Shown: piece by piece, positions 25,810 through 33,350 of the stretch
Numbering within the stretch: position 1 is the stretch's first letter
Layout: the number at the start of each line of letters is the position of its first letter
DNA from: Flavobacterium psychrophilum
GTDB lineage: Bacteria > Bacteroidota > Bacteroidia > Flavobacteriales > Flavobacteriaceae
Direction of reading: 5' to 3'
Assembly (NCBI GenBank): GCA_945872875.1
Contig: CAMCBB010000002.1
Span: forward strand, 1-44,150
Length of the DNA stretch: 44,150 bases
Made by a program: the position numbers and the translations under genes
The notes under the pieces: generated by a model
What the model was told of the DNA's origin: nothing
What the model saw: only the letters and a program-made list of their open reading frames with translations
Database searches by the model: none

Positions 25810-25852
25810 AAGATGGATTTTTTTTGTTGGTATGCCAAAAAACAAAAAACAC

Positions 25853-25883
25853 TTGCAATAAATTAAAAATAGTGGTAATATTG
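25853..25883 (+). promoter_or_regulatory. Promoter of the CAT-anticodon tRNA
   Basis: TTG at 25853-25855 and TAATATTG at 25876-25883 (one mismatch to TAnnTTTG) are 20 bp apart; the mature tRNA starts 13 nt further on. Confidence 0.6.
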
Positions 25884-25896
25884 CAACCTCTTAACC

Positions 25897-25970
25897 GGTC
25901 CTATAGCTCAGTTGGTTAGAGCACCTGACTCATAATCAGGTGGTCCCTGGTTCGAGCCCAGGTGGGACCA
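25897..25970 (+). tRNA. tRNA with CAT anticodon, probably tRNA-Ile2 (lysidine type), otherwise elongator tRNA-Met
   Basis: A full cloverleaf is readable: acceptor GGTCCTA / TGGGACC, D-arm with TAGCTCAGTTGGTTAGAGC, anticodon stem CCTGA / TCAGG with loop CTCATAA (anticodon CAT at 25931-25933) and T-loop GGTTCGAGCCC. The discriminator base is A and CCA is not encoded. Initiator features (three G-C pairs in the anticodon stem) are absent. C4-G69 and C5-G68 in the acceptor stem are the pairs known to mark tRNA-Ile2 for TilS in E. coli, which favours Ile(CAU) reading AUA. Confidence 0.95.
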
Positions 25971-25980
25971 CAAGTAAAAC

Positions 25981-26010
25981 AAAGCCTTACAGAAATGTAG
26001 GGTTTTTTTT
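25981..26010 (+). terminator. Terminator after the tRNA
   Basis: The stem CCTTACA / TGTAGGG with a GAAA loop is followed by eight T, 13 nt after the tRNA. Its first 19 nt are an exact inverted copy of 26165-26183 in the RNase G terminator. Confidence 0.8.
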
Positions 26011-26030
26011 GCTTAAAAGTTTGCACATAG

Positions 26031-26135
26031 TTTGCACAAAATGGCATACCATGGGGAGGGAATGGCGTTTATTTTGTTCAAATAATAAATGCTCAAGGAC
26101 AAATTGTAGACATTAAGAAAATTATATTGCAATAA
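26031..26135 (+). pseudogene. Remnant of a T9SS type A C-terminal sorting domain
   Basis: In one frame this stretch reads as the last ~34 residues of a T9SS cargo protein, with the core NGVYFVQIINAQGQIV followed by DIKKIILQ and a TAA stop. The G-[IV]-Y-x-V-x-I ... G ... KK-[IV]-[IV]-[IL] pattern is the hallmark of the type A sorting domain. The frame is closed by a TAG just upstream (26028-26030) and there is no start codon or promoter for it, so only a 3' fragment of a former gene survives between the tRNA and the RNase G gene. Confidence 0.75.
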
Positions 26136-26154
26136 AGCAGCACTTTATATAACC

Positions 26155-26188
26155 AAAAAAGCCTTACATTTCTGTAAGGCTTTTTTTT
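26155..26188 (-). terminator. Terminator of the RNase G gene
   Basis: The perfect stem GCCTTACA / TGTAAGGC with a TTTC loop and flanking A- and T-runs sits right at the RNase G stop codon. It is symmetric enough to work in both directions. Confidence 0.88.
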
Positions 26189-27731
26189 ATTTAATTTCTT
26201 TCCCTTGGCTATCAAAAAAATGATATTCTAGATACGTATACGCATCACGAGGAATGATTTTAACCCATTTTTTATGTTCAAAAAACCATTTTGAACGAAT
26301 AGAAGGAAATCCTTTCTTTAAATAGGCTGCCACAAACGGGTGAACATTTAATTTCACTTTATTATGGTCTTTGATAATTTTTTCAAGAGAGAATGTAATT
26401 TTATCTATAATTTGAATTGGAGCATCAACATCTCCGCTTAAATTATTTGGATTTTCTTCTCTTGTTTCAATATTAACTTCTGGTCTTACACGCTGTCTTG
26501 TAATTTGAACTAAACCAAATTTACTTGGCGGTAAGATTTTGTGTTTTGCCTTATCATCACTCATTTCTTCTTTCAAGAAATTGTAAAGAACCTGGCGGTT
26601 ATCAGGGTTTTGCATGTCAATAAAATCAACTACAATAATACCACCCATATCGCGAAGTCTTAATTGGCGTGCTACTTCTGCAGCTGCAATCATGTTTACT
26701 TCTAGTGCGGTATCTTCCTGATTGGTTGCTTTGTTAGAACGGTTACCGCTATTTACATCAATAACGTGTAAGGCCTCGGTATGTTCTATAATCAAATAAG
26801 CTCCTTTACTCATAGAAACGGTTCTACCGAATGAGGTTTTTATTTGACGCTCTATATGATATTTTTCAAATAGTGGGGTATCATTTGACTGATAATATTT
26901 CACTATTTTTTGTTTTTCGGGAGCTATTTCGGCTAAATAGTCCTTTGTTTCCTGATACAACTCTTCATCATCAATATGAATACCTGTAAAGGTGTCATTA
27001 AATACGTCTCTTAATATTGAGGAAGCTTTGTTTAGCTCTCCTAATACCTTTGACGGATGATGAGCGGTTGGTAATTTTTTACACATTGCAGTCCATCTGT
27101 TCATAAGATTCTGCAAATCTTTTTCTAATTCTGTTGTTGTTTTGCCTTCTGCTACTGTTCGCACAATAACGCCAAATCCTTTTGGTCTGACTGCTTGCAC
27201 CAATTTTTTTAATCGGTCTTTTTCGGCACGGTCTTCTATTTTTTGTGAAATAGAAACACGATCAGAAAAAGGGACAAGAACTAAAAATCTACCTGCAAAA
27301 GAAAGCTCCGTGCTTATTCTTGGGCCTTTGGTAGAAATGGGTTCTTTAACCACTTGCACTAATACCGATTGATTAACGCTTAGCACATCTGCTATGGCGC
27401 CGTCTTTATCAATCTCATTTTCAAACTTAAAGGTTTTTAGTGAAAAATCTTTTATTTTACCTGTGTTTACAAGTTTTATGAATTTCAAATAAGAATGTAA
27501 CGCAGGACCTAAATCGTGGTAATGTAAAAAGGCATCTTTTTCATAGCCTACATTTACAAAAGCCGCATTAAGTCCGGGAACTGGTTTTCTAATTTTGGCA
27601 ATAAAAATATCACCAACTAAGAAATTATTCCCTGTTTCTTTTTCTTTGTGTAATTCAATTAGTTTTCCATCTTTTAATAAGGCAAAATCTACAGCATCTT
27701 CACCACTACGGATGATTAATTCTTTATTCAT
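26187..27731 (-). CDS. rng: Ribonuclease G/E family endoribonuclease
   Basis: The 514-residue enzyme cuts single-stranded AU-rich RNA and matures 16S rRNA. It has the N-terminal S1 domain (~38-110: VGDIFIAKIRKPVPGLNAAFVNVG is split across strands 1-3), the 5'-sensor/RNase H region (RISTELSFAGRFLVLVP) and the catalytic Asp residues in VIDVNSGNRS and GGIIVVDFIDM. No CxxC zinc-link motif is present after the catalytic domain; the only Cys is near residue 215. The long scaffold tail of E. coli RNase E is absent. The gene has no strong promoter box just upstream and ends in its own hairpin. Confidence 0.95.
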   Translation of the reverse strand: MNKELIIRSGEDAVDFALLKDGKLIELHKEKETGNNFLVGDIFIAKIRKPVPGLNAAFVNVGYEKDAFLHYHDLGPALHSYLKFIKLVNTGKIKDFSLKTFKFENEIDKDGAIADVLSVNQSVLVQVVKEPISTKGPRISTELSFAGRFLVLVPFSDRVSISQKIEDRAEKDRLKKLVQAVRPKGFGVIVRTVAEGKTTTELEKDLQNLMNRWTAMCKKLPTAHHPSKVLGELNKASSILRDVFNDTFTGIHIDDEELYQETKDYLAEIAPEKQKIVKYYQSNDTPLFEKYHIERQIKTSFGRTVSMSKGAYLIIEHTEALHVIDVNSGNRSNKATNQEDTALEVNMIAAAEVARQLRLRDMGGIIVVDFIDMQNPDNRQVLYNFLKEEMSDDKAKHKILPPSKFGLVQITRQRVRPEVNIETREENPNNLSGDVDAPIQIIDKITFSLEKIIKDHNKVKLNVHPFVAAYLKKGFPSIRSKWFFEHKKWVKIIPRDAYTYLEYHFFDSQGKEIK

Positions 27732-27957
27732 GTTGTAAATTTTTATCTATGTTAGGTCATAGGTTTTAAGTTATTTGTTGTAGGTTTTCACCTCTAACTT
27801 CTAACTTTCAACTTCCAACTTTAACACAGATGGATTAAACATTATTTCAGGTATTACCCGGTGAATTTTAGTTGGTAGTTGCAGTTTTCAGTTAGCAAAC
27901 TGTTAACTGTTACTGAATACGGGTTACTAAAATTCTTTTTCAATGAACGTTTAAAAA
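27732..27957. repeat. Gene-free region upstream of the RNase G gene with AACTTCT-type heptads
   Basis: These ~226 nt hold no reading frame I can support. At 27796-27823 four head-to-tail 7-mers occur (AACTTCT, AACTTTC, AACTTCC, AACTTTA), the same heptad family as the cleaner array at 39265-39298. The rest is unremarkable AT-rich sequence with loose TTAGTT/AACTGT repeats. Confidence 0.6.
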
Positions 27958-27958
27958 G

Positions 27959-27984
27959 AAAAAAGTAGTTTAAAACTACTTTTT
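27959..27984 (-). terminator. Terminator overlapping the COX24-like gene's stop codon
   Basis: The inverted repeat AAAAGTAGTT / AACTACTTTT with a TTAA-type loop is followed by a T-rich stretch on the minus strand and includes the stop codon of the small basic protein. Confidence 0.7.
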
Positions 27985-28068
27985 CTTTTTGTGACGGTTA
28001 GCTCTCGCTCTTTTTTTACGTTTGTGCGTCGCTACCTTATGTCTTTTTCTTTTTTTACCGCTTGGCAT
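27976..28068 (-). CDS. AURKAIP1/COX24 domain small basic protein (30 residues)
   Basis: A 30-codon gene starts at the ATG 28068 and ends at TAG 27976. The product begins MPSGKKRKRHKVATHKRKK and continues RARANRHKKKK: 18 of 30 residues are Lys, Arg or His. This is the size and composition of the AURKAIP1/COX24-type proteins annotated throughout Bacteroidota, a family whose mitochondrial members are ribosomal (mS38); bacterial members are thought to associate with the small ribosomal subunit. It lies between the RNase G and HU genes, both in the same direction. It is easily missed because of its length. A terminator overlaps the stop. Confidence 0.9.
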   Translation of the reverse strand: MPSGKKRKRHKVATHKRKKRARANRHKKKK

Positions 28069-28100
28069 GGTATAATTTTTTTAGATTAATAATAATTTTT

Positions 28101-28394
28101 TTAAACCGCTATTTCGGTTTTAGTTTTTACTCCTTCTACAAATACTTTTGCAGGTTTAAATGCTGGAATATTGTGTGCTGGAATTTTAATTGTAGTATTT
28201 TTTGAAATGTTTCTACCTGTTTTTTCAGCTCTTGTTTTGATAATAAAGCTTCCAAACCCTCTTAAGTAAACATTATTACCATTTTCTAATGATTCTTTAA
28301 CTTCTTCCATTAATGCTTCAACGGTTGCTTGAACATCTCCTTTTTCAAGGCCTAATTTTTCAGAAATTTTCGCTACGATATCTGCTTTCGTCAT
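28101..28394 (-). CDS. HU/IHF-family DNA-binding protein
   Basis: A 97-residue nucleoid protein with the HU fold: MTKADIVAKISEKLGLEKGDV forms the N-terminal helices, then VYLRGFGSFIIKTRAEKTGRN leads into the beta arms and PAHNIPAFKPAKVF is the arm-tip region with the intercalating proline. It bends and compacts DNA as a dimer. The frame opens at 28469, but the ATG at 28394 is the family start and the promoter lies at 28438-28469, inside the longer frame. It is upstream of the COX24-like gene (32 nt) and divergent from mutY; the two may share regulatory sequence. Confidence 0.95.
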   Translation of the reverse strand: MTKADIVAKISEKLGLEKGDVQATVEALMEEVKESLENGNNVYLRGFGSFIIKTRAEKTGRNISKNTTIKIPAHNIPAFKPAKVFVEGVKTKTEIAV

Positions 28395-28437
28395 TTTCTT
28401 TAATATTTTAATATTTATTGTAAATTTTTTGAGAGTG

Positions 28438-28469
28438 CAAATATAGTAATTAAAAAAACAATATTTCAA
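28438..28469 (-). promoter_or_regulatory. Promoter of the HU gene
   Basis: Minus-strand TTG (28469-28467) and TATATTTG (28445-28438) are 21 bp apart, leaving a leader of about 40 nt before the ATG at 28394. Confidence 0.7.
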
Positions 28470-28528
28470 GGATAATTGATTAAAATTTAATCACATAATG
28501 AATTACTTTTACCGTTTTAGATTTTAAG

Positions 28529-29566
28529 ATGCATTTTTATAACTCATTATTGGCTTGGTATTTACAAAACAAACGCGATTTGCCTTGGCGAAATACCACC
28601 GATCCCTATCCTATTTGGCTTTCGGAAATTATGCTGCAACAAACAAGGGTTGCACAGGGATTACCCTATTATTTGAGTTTCATGGAGGCGTTTCCAACTG
28701 TTTTTGATTTGGCTAATGCCGATGAAGAACATGTATTAAAGCTTTGGCAAGGATTAGGCTACTATTCTCGCGCACGAAATATGCATCAAACCGCCAAAAT
28801 TATTGCTCATGATTTCAACGGAATTTTCCCGAATAATTATACTGATTTATTAAAACTAAAAGGCATAGGTCAATATACCGCCGCAGCCATTGCATCCTTT
28901 GCTTTTAACGAAGCGGTTCCGGTTGTAGACGGAAATGTTTTTAGAGTGCTGGCTCGGTATTTAAATGTTGAAACCGACATTGCTTCGGCTGCAGCCAAAA
29001 AAGATTTTACAGCCTTAGCCAAAGAATTAATGCCCCTTGATAATCCTGCTTTATTTAATCAAGCCATCATGGAATTTGGCGCCATGCAATGCACTCCCAA
29101 AAATCCAAATTGCAATCAATGTGTTTTTAACTCCAGTTGTGCCGCTTTACAAAAAGGGCTGGTAGGGCAACTTCCGGTGAAGTTAAAAAAGACGAAGGTT
29201 ACCAATAGATACCTTAATTATGTTGTATTATTAGACCATGCCAATAACACCCAAATAAATAAAAGAACCGAAAAAGGAATTTGGCACAATTTATACGAAT
29301 TTCCTATTATTGAAACTGAAATGGAATTAGATTTTGATGCTATTTCCAATTTAATTTCTACAAAATTTGGTGACTTGAATATTGAATCTATAGTGCAATA
29401 CAATCCCAATACGGTGATACATAAGTTGTCGCATCAAAAACTGCATATTAACTTTTATAGGGTTCAAGTTCGTAGCGAAATTACAGCCGGAATTCCTTCA
29501 AACCAAATAAAAAAATACCCATTTCCAATAGTAATTTATAATTTTATTGAAAAATATTCTATTTAA
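28529..29566 (+). CDS. mutY: A/G-specific adenine glycosylase
   Basis: The 345-residue base-excision repair enzyme removes adenine mispaired with 8-oxoguanine. Visible features: catalytic Glu33 in LSEIMLQQTR, the helix-hairpin-helix LKGIGQYTAAAIASFAF (~110-126), catalytic Asp134 in PVVDGNVFRVLARY, and the [4Fe-4S] ligands Cys188, Cys195, Cys198 and Cys204 with the expected 6-2-5 spacing. The C-terminal NUDIX-like domain (~225-345) reads 8-oxoG. It is the first gene of a mutY - ssb - gldE - gldD block. Upstream, TACTTTTA (28504-28511) is an imperfect -7 box. Confidence 0.96.
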   Translation: MHFYNSLLAWYLQNKRDLPWRNTTDPYPIWLSEIMLQQTRVAQGLPYYLSFMEAFPTVFDLANADEEHVLKLWQGLGYYSRARNMHQTAKIIAHDFNGIFPNNYTDLLKLKGIGQYTAAAIASFAFNEAVPVVDGNVFRVLARYLNVETDIASAAAKKDFTALAKELMPLDNPALFNQAIMEFGAMQCTPKNPNCNQCVFNSSCAALQKGLVGQLPVKLKKTKVTNRYLNYVVLLDHANNTQINKRTEKGIWHNLYEFPIIETEMELDFDAISNLISTKFGDLNIESIVQYNPNTVIHKLSHQKLHINFYRVQVRSEITAGIPSNQIKKYPFPIVIYNFIEKYSI

Positions 29567-29578
29567 TTTGTAATTTTG
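29547..29578 (+). promoter_or_regulatory. Promoter of ssb-gldE-gldD
   Basis: TTG at 29547-29549 and TAATTTTG at 29571-29578 are 21 bp apart. The -33 element lies inside the 3' end of mutY, and the ssb ATG is 22 nt beyond the -7 box. Confidence 0.72.
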
Positions 29579-29600
29579 AAATACAATAAAATCTTTTATT

Positions 29601-30035
29601 ATGTATGGAACTTTAAATAAAGTAATGTTAATTGGCCATCTTGGCAGTGAAATTAAGATGCATTATTTTGAAGGCGGCAACAGCATTGGACGATTTTCAT
29701 TGGCAACAAATGAGGTGTACATTAACAAACAAACCAATGAAAAGATTACTTCAACCGAGTGGCACAATCTTGTTGTAAGAAATAAAGCAGCCGAAATATG
29801 TGAAAAATATCTTTCAAAAGGGGATAAAATTTATGTAGAAGGCAGAATAAAATCGCGCCAATGGCAAGCAGAAGATGGAACTACCAAGTCCACCACAGAA
29901 ATTCAGGTTACCGAGTTTACTTTCTTGAATGTAAAAAAAGATACAGAAGCAAATAGACATTTGCAGGATTCTGATTCAAAAAACAGTACATTTGACAACT
30001 TGAATCCTCCAATTGAGAATGATTTACCTTTTTAA
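29601..30035 (+). CDS. ssb: Single-stranded DNA-binding protein
   Basis: The 144-residue SSB has an OB fold (residues 1-110: MYGTLNKVMLIGHLGSEIKM, WHNLVVRNKAAEICEKYLSKG, VEGRIKSRQWQ) and ends with the acidic tip ENDLPF, which binds partner repair and replication proteins. The linker between is short and Asp/Asn/Ser-rich. It coats single-stranded DNA in replication, recombination and repair. It follows mutY by 34 nt with its own promoter and precedes gldE by about 20 nt; the ssb-gldE-gldD order is conserved in gliding flavobacteria. Confidence 0.96.
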   Translation: MYGTLNKVMLIGHLGSEIKMHYFEGGNSIGRFSLATNEVYINKQTNEKITSTEWHNLVVRNKAAEICEKYLSKGDKIYVEGRIKSRQWQAEDGTTKSTTEIQVTEFTFLNVKKDTEANRHLQDSDSKNSTFDNLNPPIENDLPF

Positions 30036-30054
30036 ATAACTAATATTATTGACT

Positions 30055-31350
30055 TTGGACCCAGAGCCCAGTATTACACAATTTAGTTTTGACTCCAATT
30101 TTTTCATTGGAATTATTGGAATAATTTCCTTGTTGTTTTGCACTGCAATGGTTGCAGCTGCAGAGGTGGCACTTTTTTCATTATCAAAAAAAGATTTATC
30201 CGACTTATCTCAAAACAATCCAACTAAATACAATGTTATTCATAAATTATTAGGAAAACCTAAAAAATTATTAGCAACCATATTAATTGCAAATAACTTT
30301 TTGCATATAGCCGTTGTGGTTTTGTTTTCTTTTTCGTTAGATAAATTGTTTTCAATGATTGCCATTCCTGCATTAAAATTTGGAGTAGAAGTGCTTTTGG
30401 TTACTTTTTTAATTTTACTTTTTGGAGAGGTACTTCCAAAAGTTTATGCAAGTAGAAACAATAAAAAATTCGCAGGTTTTATTGCGTATCCTATTTTATT
30501 TTTAAGTAAAATTCTTTCTCCTATTAGTTATCCATTAAAGGGAATTAGTGGTTTTATTCAAGAAAAATTAGGCAAACAAAAAACCAATTTCTCTGTTGAT
30601 CATTTGTCACAAGCGCTTGAGTTAACTTCTACAGATGAAACATCGCATGAAGAACAAAAGTTACTTGAAGGAATTGTTTCTTTTGGAAATACCGATACCA
30701 AGCAGGTCATGAGTCCACGAATTGACATTTTTGCTCTTGAAATTGACGCTCCTTTTTCAGAAGTTTTACCTCAAGTTATAGAAAAAGGTTATTCTAGAAT
30801 TCCGGTTTATGAAGACAATATCGACACCATCAAAGGCGTTCTGTTTGTAAAAGATTTAATTCCACATATTAATTCAGTAGATTTTGACTGGAAAACTTTA
30901 CTTCGAGAGCCGTTTTTTGTTCCTGAGAACAAAAAATTAGATGATTTGCTAAAAGATTTTCAAAGTATGAAAAGCCATTTGGCTATTGTTGTTGATGAAT
31001 ATGGAGGGACATCTGGGCTGGTTTCTTTAGAAGATGTAATTGAAGAAATTGTTGGAGATATAAGCGATGAATTTGACGAAGATAACATCAATTATTCTCA
31101 AATAGATGAGAAGAATTTTCTCTTTGATGGGAAAATCAATCTAAAAGATTTTTACAGAATTATCTCAGTGGAGGAAGATTTATTTGAAACCCGAAAAGGA
31201 GAAGCAGAAACTTTGGCCGGTTTTATATTAGAAATACTAGGAAATTTTCCAAAAAAAGGGCAGAAAATACCTTTTGAAAATTGCCTTTTTACCATTGCAA
31301 TCGTAGACAGAAAAAGAATAAAACAAATAAAAGTAACCGTTGATGGGTAA
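30055..31350 (+). CDS. gldE: Gliding motility-associated protein GldE (CNNM/CBS/CorC type)
   Basis: The protein has an N-terminal DUF21/CNNM membrane domain (three to four TM helices, ~15-165, with AAAEVALFSLSKKDL), two CBS domains (~205-330, with VMSPRIDIFALE and LAIVVDEYGGTSGLVSLEDV) and a C-terminal CorC_HlyC transporter-associated domain (~345-430). In F. johnsoniae GldE is associated with gliding and overlaps functionally with GldD. No ATG fits the N-terminus: the frame begins with TTG codons at 30049 and 30055. I choose 30055 because it gives MDPEPSITQF, the form I recall for GldE. The last 8 nt overlap gldD. Confidence 0.9.
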   Translation: MDPEPSITQFSFDSNFFIGIIGIISLLFCTAMVAAAEVALFSLSKKDLSDLSQNNPTKYNVIHKLLGKPKKLLATILIANNFLHIAVVVLFSFSLDKLFSMIAIPALKFGVEVLLVTFLILLFGEVLPKVYASRNNKKFAGFIAYPILFLSKILSPISYPLKGISGFIQEKLGKQKTNFSVDHLSQALELTSTDETSHEEQKLLEGIVSFGNTDTKQVMSPRIDIFALEIDAPFSEVLPQVIEKGYSRIPVYEDNIDTIKGVLFVKDLIPHINSVDFDWKTLLREPFFVPENKKLDDLLKDFQSMKSHLAIVVDEYGGTSGLVSLEDVIEEIVGDISDEFDEDNINYSQIDEKNFLFDGKINLKDFYRIISVEEDLFETRKGEAETLAGFILEILGNFPKKGQKIPFENCLFTIAIVDRKRIKQIKVTVDG

Positions 31351-31906
31351 ATTATTTATTTATATTGGAACATTTTTGTTTAGTGCATTATTGCTTGTTT
31401 CATGCAAAAATGAAGTCTTACCAAAGCCTTCTAGTCAGTTGCGATTGAATTATCCAATTGCTAAATATGCTGCTTTTGAAAATCAGTGTCCGTTTACTTT
31501 TAATATTAATTCAGATGCAGATATAAAAGAAGATAAAAATTGCGGTTTTACAATAACCTATCCCAAAATGAAAGCAACAATTTATCTTACTTATAAGCCT
31601 GTAAATGGCGATATAAATAAATTACTTCGTGATGCTCAAAAGCTTACTTATGAGCATGTAATTAAAGCTGATGATATATTGGAACAACCTTTTATAAACC
31701 CAGAAAAAAAGGTTTATGGAATGTTTTATAAAGTATCTGGGAACGCAGCAACCAACGCGCAGTTTTATGCGACGGATAGCGTAAAACATTTTTTAACAGC
31801 ATCTGTATATTTTTATGCTAAACCAAATTTTGATTCGATTATGCCTGCGGCAGATTATATTCGAAATGACATGCAAACCTTAATGGAAACAATAAAATGG
31901 AAATAA
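31343..31906 (+). CDS. gldD: Gliding motility lipoprotein GldD
   Basis: The 187-residue lipoprotein (signal peptide with lipobox LLLVSC, Cys near residue 22) is required for gliding and T9SS function in F. johnsoniae. Its length and the body motifs RLNYPIAKYAAFENQCPFTFN, YPKMKATIYLTYKPVNG and FYATDSVKHFLTASVYFYAKP fit GldD. The ATG at 31343 lies within the end of gldE (ATGGGTAA overlap), so the two are translationally coupled; a TTG one codon earlier is less likely. A bidirectional hairpin terminates it against the convergent metal-binding lipoprotein gene. Confidence 0.92.
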   Translation: MGKLFIYIGTFLFSALLLVSCKNEVLPKPSSQLRLNYPIAKYAAFENQCPFTFNINSDADIKEDKNCGFTITYPKMKATIYLTYKPVNGDINKLLRDAQKLTYEHVIKADDILEQPFINPEKKVYGMFYKVSGNAATNAQFYATDSVKHFLTASVYFYAKPNFDSIMPAADYIRNDMQTLMETIKWK

Positions 31907-31933
31907 AAAAGGAACTCATTGAGTTCCTTTTTT
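31905..31933. terminator. Bidirectional terminator between gldD and the HMA lipoprotein gene
   Basis: The perfect stem GGAACTCA / TGAGTTCC with a single-base centre is flanked by six A and seven T, starting within the gldD stop codon. Confidence 0.92.
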
Positions 31934-31938
31934 ATTTG

Positions 31939-32316
31939 CTACTTGGTTCCAATCTTCACATTTGATACTTTGTAAGATTGTCCATCACCTATAGCTTCAA
32001 CAGCTTTTACAATATCTTTTGATTTAAGTTTGTCAAGATCAAAATTTACCGTTGCTAGTTTTTTGTCAAAATCTACTTTGGCATTTTGAACGCCATCCAT
32101 TTCAGATAGGCTTTTTTCGATGGTTTTTGCACAACCTTCTGGGCAAGTCATTCCGTCTATTGTAAATGAAGCGGTTTCAGGTTTTACTGCTGCGGCTATT
32201 TCTTTTTTAGCATCAGACTTTGTTGCAGTTTCATCTGATTTTGAATTATTGTTTTTACAACTTACAATTAATAAAGTTGCAAGTGCTATTACTATAATTG
32301 AATTTGAAAATTTCAT
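31939..32316 (-). CDS. Lipoprotein with a heavy-metal-associated (HMA) domain
   Basis: A 125-residue protein: lipoprotein signal peptide (MKFSNSIIVIALATLLIVSC, Cys20), a short polar and Ala-rich linker (~21-48), then an HMA ferredoxin-like domain (~50-120) with the metal site GMTCPEGCAKTIEKSL. The two cysteines are separated by three residues (CPEGC) rather than the usual two, a form I have seen in Bacteroidota. It probably binds copper or another soft metal in the periplasm or at the outer membrane. It has its own promoter (32356-32383) and no metal ATPase nearby. Confidence 0.88.
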   Translation of the reverse strand: MKFSNSIIVIALATLLIVSCKNNNSKSDETATKSDAKKEIAAAVKPETASFTIDGMTCPEGCAKTIEKSLSEMDGVQNAKVDFDKKLATVNFDLDKLKSKDIVKAVEAIGDGQSYKVSNVKIGTK

Positions 32317-32355
32317 GATTATTATTTTAGAATTGGGATAAATTATTTATTACTA

Positions 32356-32383
32356 CAAAATTACTGTAATTTTTATTCGACAA
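32356..32383 (-). promoter_or_regulatory. Promoter of the HMA lipoprotein gene
   Basis: Minus-strand TTG (32383-32381) and TAATTTTG (32363-32356) are 17 bp apart; the leader is about 36 nt. Confidence 0.7.
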
Positions 32384-32424
32384 TTCATAAAATTATGTCA
32401 AATTTGTCACTTAAAATGTAAAAA

Positions 32425-33288
32425 ATGCAAACCAAGCAAGTTCAATGGACACTATTAGTAGTTCTTTCTTTAATATGGGGAAGTTCATTTATATTAATTA
32501 AGAAAGGACTTATTGGATTGTCACCCTACCAACTGGGTGCTTTACGCATTATTTTCACTTCTCTGTTTTTATTACTGATTGGTTTTAAAAGCTTGACAGA
32601 AATAAAAATGCACCAATGGAAATACATTGCAATTACGGCTTTATTCGGCACATTTATTCCGGCGTTTCTATTTGCTATTGCTCAAACCAAAGTGAGTAGT
32701 TCTATATGTTCCATATTAAATTCACTAACTCCTTTAAATACTTTATTGATCGGTTTTGCAGTATTTGGACTTTCTTTTAAAAGGAGTCAATTTATTGGTA
32801 TAATTATTGGGTTAATAGGTACTGCGGTATTAATTTTTAGTGGCAAACAAGAGACCTCTGATAACAATTACTATGCAATATTGGTAATTATTGCTTCCGT
32901 TTGTTATGCTATAAATGTGAATTTGATTAAGAAATTACTTTCTGATGTAAAGCCTTTAAGCATAACAACAGGAAATTTTGTAGTGCTTTTAGCTCCCGCA
33001 TTGGTTGTGCTATTTTCAACTGATTTTATTGCCGTAAGCACTTTACCTCAAACCCAACATGCGATGCTTTATATAATGGTGCTTGGAATTGTAGGCACGG
33101 GTATTGCAAACATTTGTTTCTTTAAGTTAATTCAAATATCCTCTCCCGTATTTGCTTCTTCGGTTACTTATTTAATTCCGGTTGTGGCTTTCTTTTGGGG
33201 ACTTTTAGATCATGAAATGCTTACCCCTTTTCAGTTCTTTGGAGCGTTTGTAATTTTAATTGGAGTTTATTTAGCTAATAAAAAGTAA
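32425..33288 (+). CDS. EamA/DMT-family transporter
   Basis: A 287-residue inner-membrane protein with ten predicted helices arranged as two EamA repeats (residues ~1-135 and ~145-285). The first repeat starts with LVVLSLIWGSSFILIKKGL, the classic drug/metabolite exporter signature, and the second contains NVNLIKKLLSDVKPL and PVVAFFWGLLDHEML. Substrate is unknown; members export amino acids, nucleotides or other metabolites. It is monocistronic, divergent from the HMA gene, and ends at a strong hairpin. Confidence 0.9.
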   Translation: MQTKQVQWTLLVVLSLIWGSSFILIKKGLIGLSPYQLGALRIIFTSLFLLLIGFKSLTEIKMHQWKYIAITALFGTFIPAFLFAIAQTKVSSSICSILNSLTPLNTLLIGFAVFGLSFKRSQFIGIIIGLIGTAVLIFSGKQETSDNNYYAILVIIASVCYAINVNLIKKLLSDVKPLSITTGNFVVLLAPALVVLFSTDFIAVSTLPQTQHAMLYIMVLGIVGTGIANICFFKLIQISSPVFASSVTYLIPVVAFFWGLLDHEMLTPFQFFGAFVILIGVYLANKK

Positions 33289-33300
33289 TTTTTAAGACAT

Positions 33301-33333
33301 AAAAAAAGGCCGTCAAAACTGACGGCCTTTTTT
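33301..33333. terminator. Bidirectional terminator between the EamA transporter and M16 peptidase genes
   Basis: The stem AAGGCCGTCA / TGACGGCCTT with an AAAC loop is flanked by A- and T-runs and serves both convergent genes. Confidence 0.93.
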
Positions 33334-33350
33334 ATTTCATTTAATTATGA

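Noticed and set aside
25897..26190. Integrated element using the tRNA 3' end as attachment site
   Set aside because: No integrase gene and no second copy of the tRNA 3' end are present; the interval is only ~200 nt. The TTTGCAC direct repeat after the tRNA is too short to count as an att site.
30049..30054. gldE start at the TTG 30049
   Set aside because: It adds only two residues and gives MTLDPEP rather than the MDPEP form obtained from 30055; it cannot be excluded.
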